From an uncultured Alteromonadaceae bacterium (GTDB lineage: Bacteria; Pseudomonadota; Gammaproteobacteria; Pseudomonadales; Halieaceae), in the NCBI GenBank assembly GCA_913064725.1, contig CAJYAI010000006.1, forward strand, positions 1 through 64,000: 64,000 bases of DNA. The letters run 5' to 3'. Below the pieces are notes generated by a model that saw nothing but the letters and a program-made list of their open reading frames with translations, made no database searches and was not told the origin of the DNA. Both the position numbers and the translations under genes were made by a program. Position 1 is the stretch's first letter. Every line of letters begins with the position of its first letter. Positions 63,588 through 64,000 of the stretch are shown piece by piece.

Positions 63588-64000
63588 TCAGCCTCGATAA
63601 GAAGCGCACCTAGGGCGGTCTTTATTGCCGATAATGGATGCGCTGCATAGTGTGCTTGCAAAAGCGTCACGCCCTCATCTTTTGGCAATGTCTGTGCCTT
63701 CGCAATGATTAAGCCAGTCGCGGCATCGCTGGAGGCATCGCTCTCACTCAACCGTGTCAATGACGCGACCAGTGCCGGTGCATCACGAAGCGTTAGTGTA
63801 GCGAGCACATTGGTGGCCAGCGGCGGCCAGGCGGTCTGCGACAGTCTAAGCAGCTCACCTTCTGCCTCTTTACCGGCCCCAAACCGACTGAGCTGCGAGG
63901 CGTAGATTGAAGTTAGATCGGCATCCTGTTGCTGTGTTTTGTTTGCCTTTCGCCATAAGCGCGTCAGCTCGTCGCGCCGACTTGCCGTCTCTAGCTGACG
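63584..64000 (-). CDS. C-terminal part of a HemY-like TPR protein, 5' end beyond the window
   Basis: Frame stays open to the window edge: ...[44 protein letters not shown]...LGALLIEAD*; resembles the HemY C-terminal pattern. Confidence 0.5.
   Translation of the reverse strand, partial: RQLETASRRDELTRLWRKANKTQQQDADLTSIYASQLSRFGAGKEAEGELLRLSQTAWPPLATNVLATLTLRDAPALVASLTRLSESDASSDAATGLIIAKAQTLPKDEGVTLLQAHYAAHPLSAIKTALGALLIEAD

Noticed and set aside
1-64000. CRISPR arrays, IS elements, prophage, toxin-antitoxin pairs
   Set aside because: No spaced direct-repeat arrays, transposase/integrase motifs or recognisable TA pairs were seen; the repeats present are short tandem units

Overview
This 64 kb window is mostly core gammaproteobacterial chromosome. 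Gene content and order suggest a marine Halieaceae/OM60-NOR5-like organism; that assignment is inference. Recognisable blocks from left to right: two thiolases; an internally duplicated lipoprotein; tRNA-Lys; ruvCAB-ybgC-tolQRAB-pal-cpoB; aspS; an HU-like protein; proS; a LuxR-type regulator next to a PuuA-like glutamine synthetase; gpx; prfC; lipB-ybeD-dacA-rlpA-mltB-rodA-mrdA-rlmH-rsfS-nadD-proA; bfd-bfr; grxD; argD-argF; nrdAB; dinG; rpsT; hslO; pckA; an RND efflux pair; a peroxiredoxin; a DASS transporter; moaA-MoxR-VWA; pilU; gshA; FKBP; GIY-YIG; trxA-rho-ubiD; and a HemY-like C-terminus at the right edge. I saw no CRISPR array, prophage, transposase or convincing defence island. The items most worth checking are: (1) a moaA / MoxR AAA+ / CoxE-like VWA trio with no visible client enzyme; (2) a Rho factor with a ~140-aa disordered, Arg/Asn-rich N-terminal extension and a structured leader carrying possible leader peptides; (3) the nrdA promoter, with a perfect DnaA box, two NrdR-like motifs 30 bp apart and an inverted repeat; (4) a pyrimidine-rich, G-poor tract after argF that looks like a Rho-dependent terminator; (5) short tandem duplications spanning stop codons; (6) a duplicated-domain lipoprotein; (7) small ORFs that the track's length cutoff excludes. 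All product calls come from reading the sequence, without database searches.
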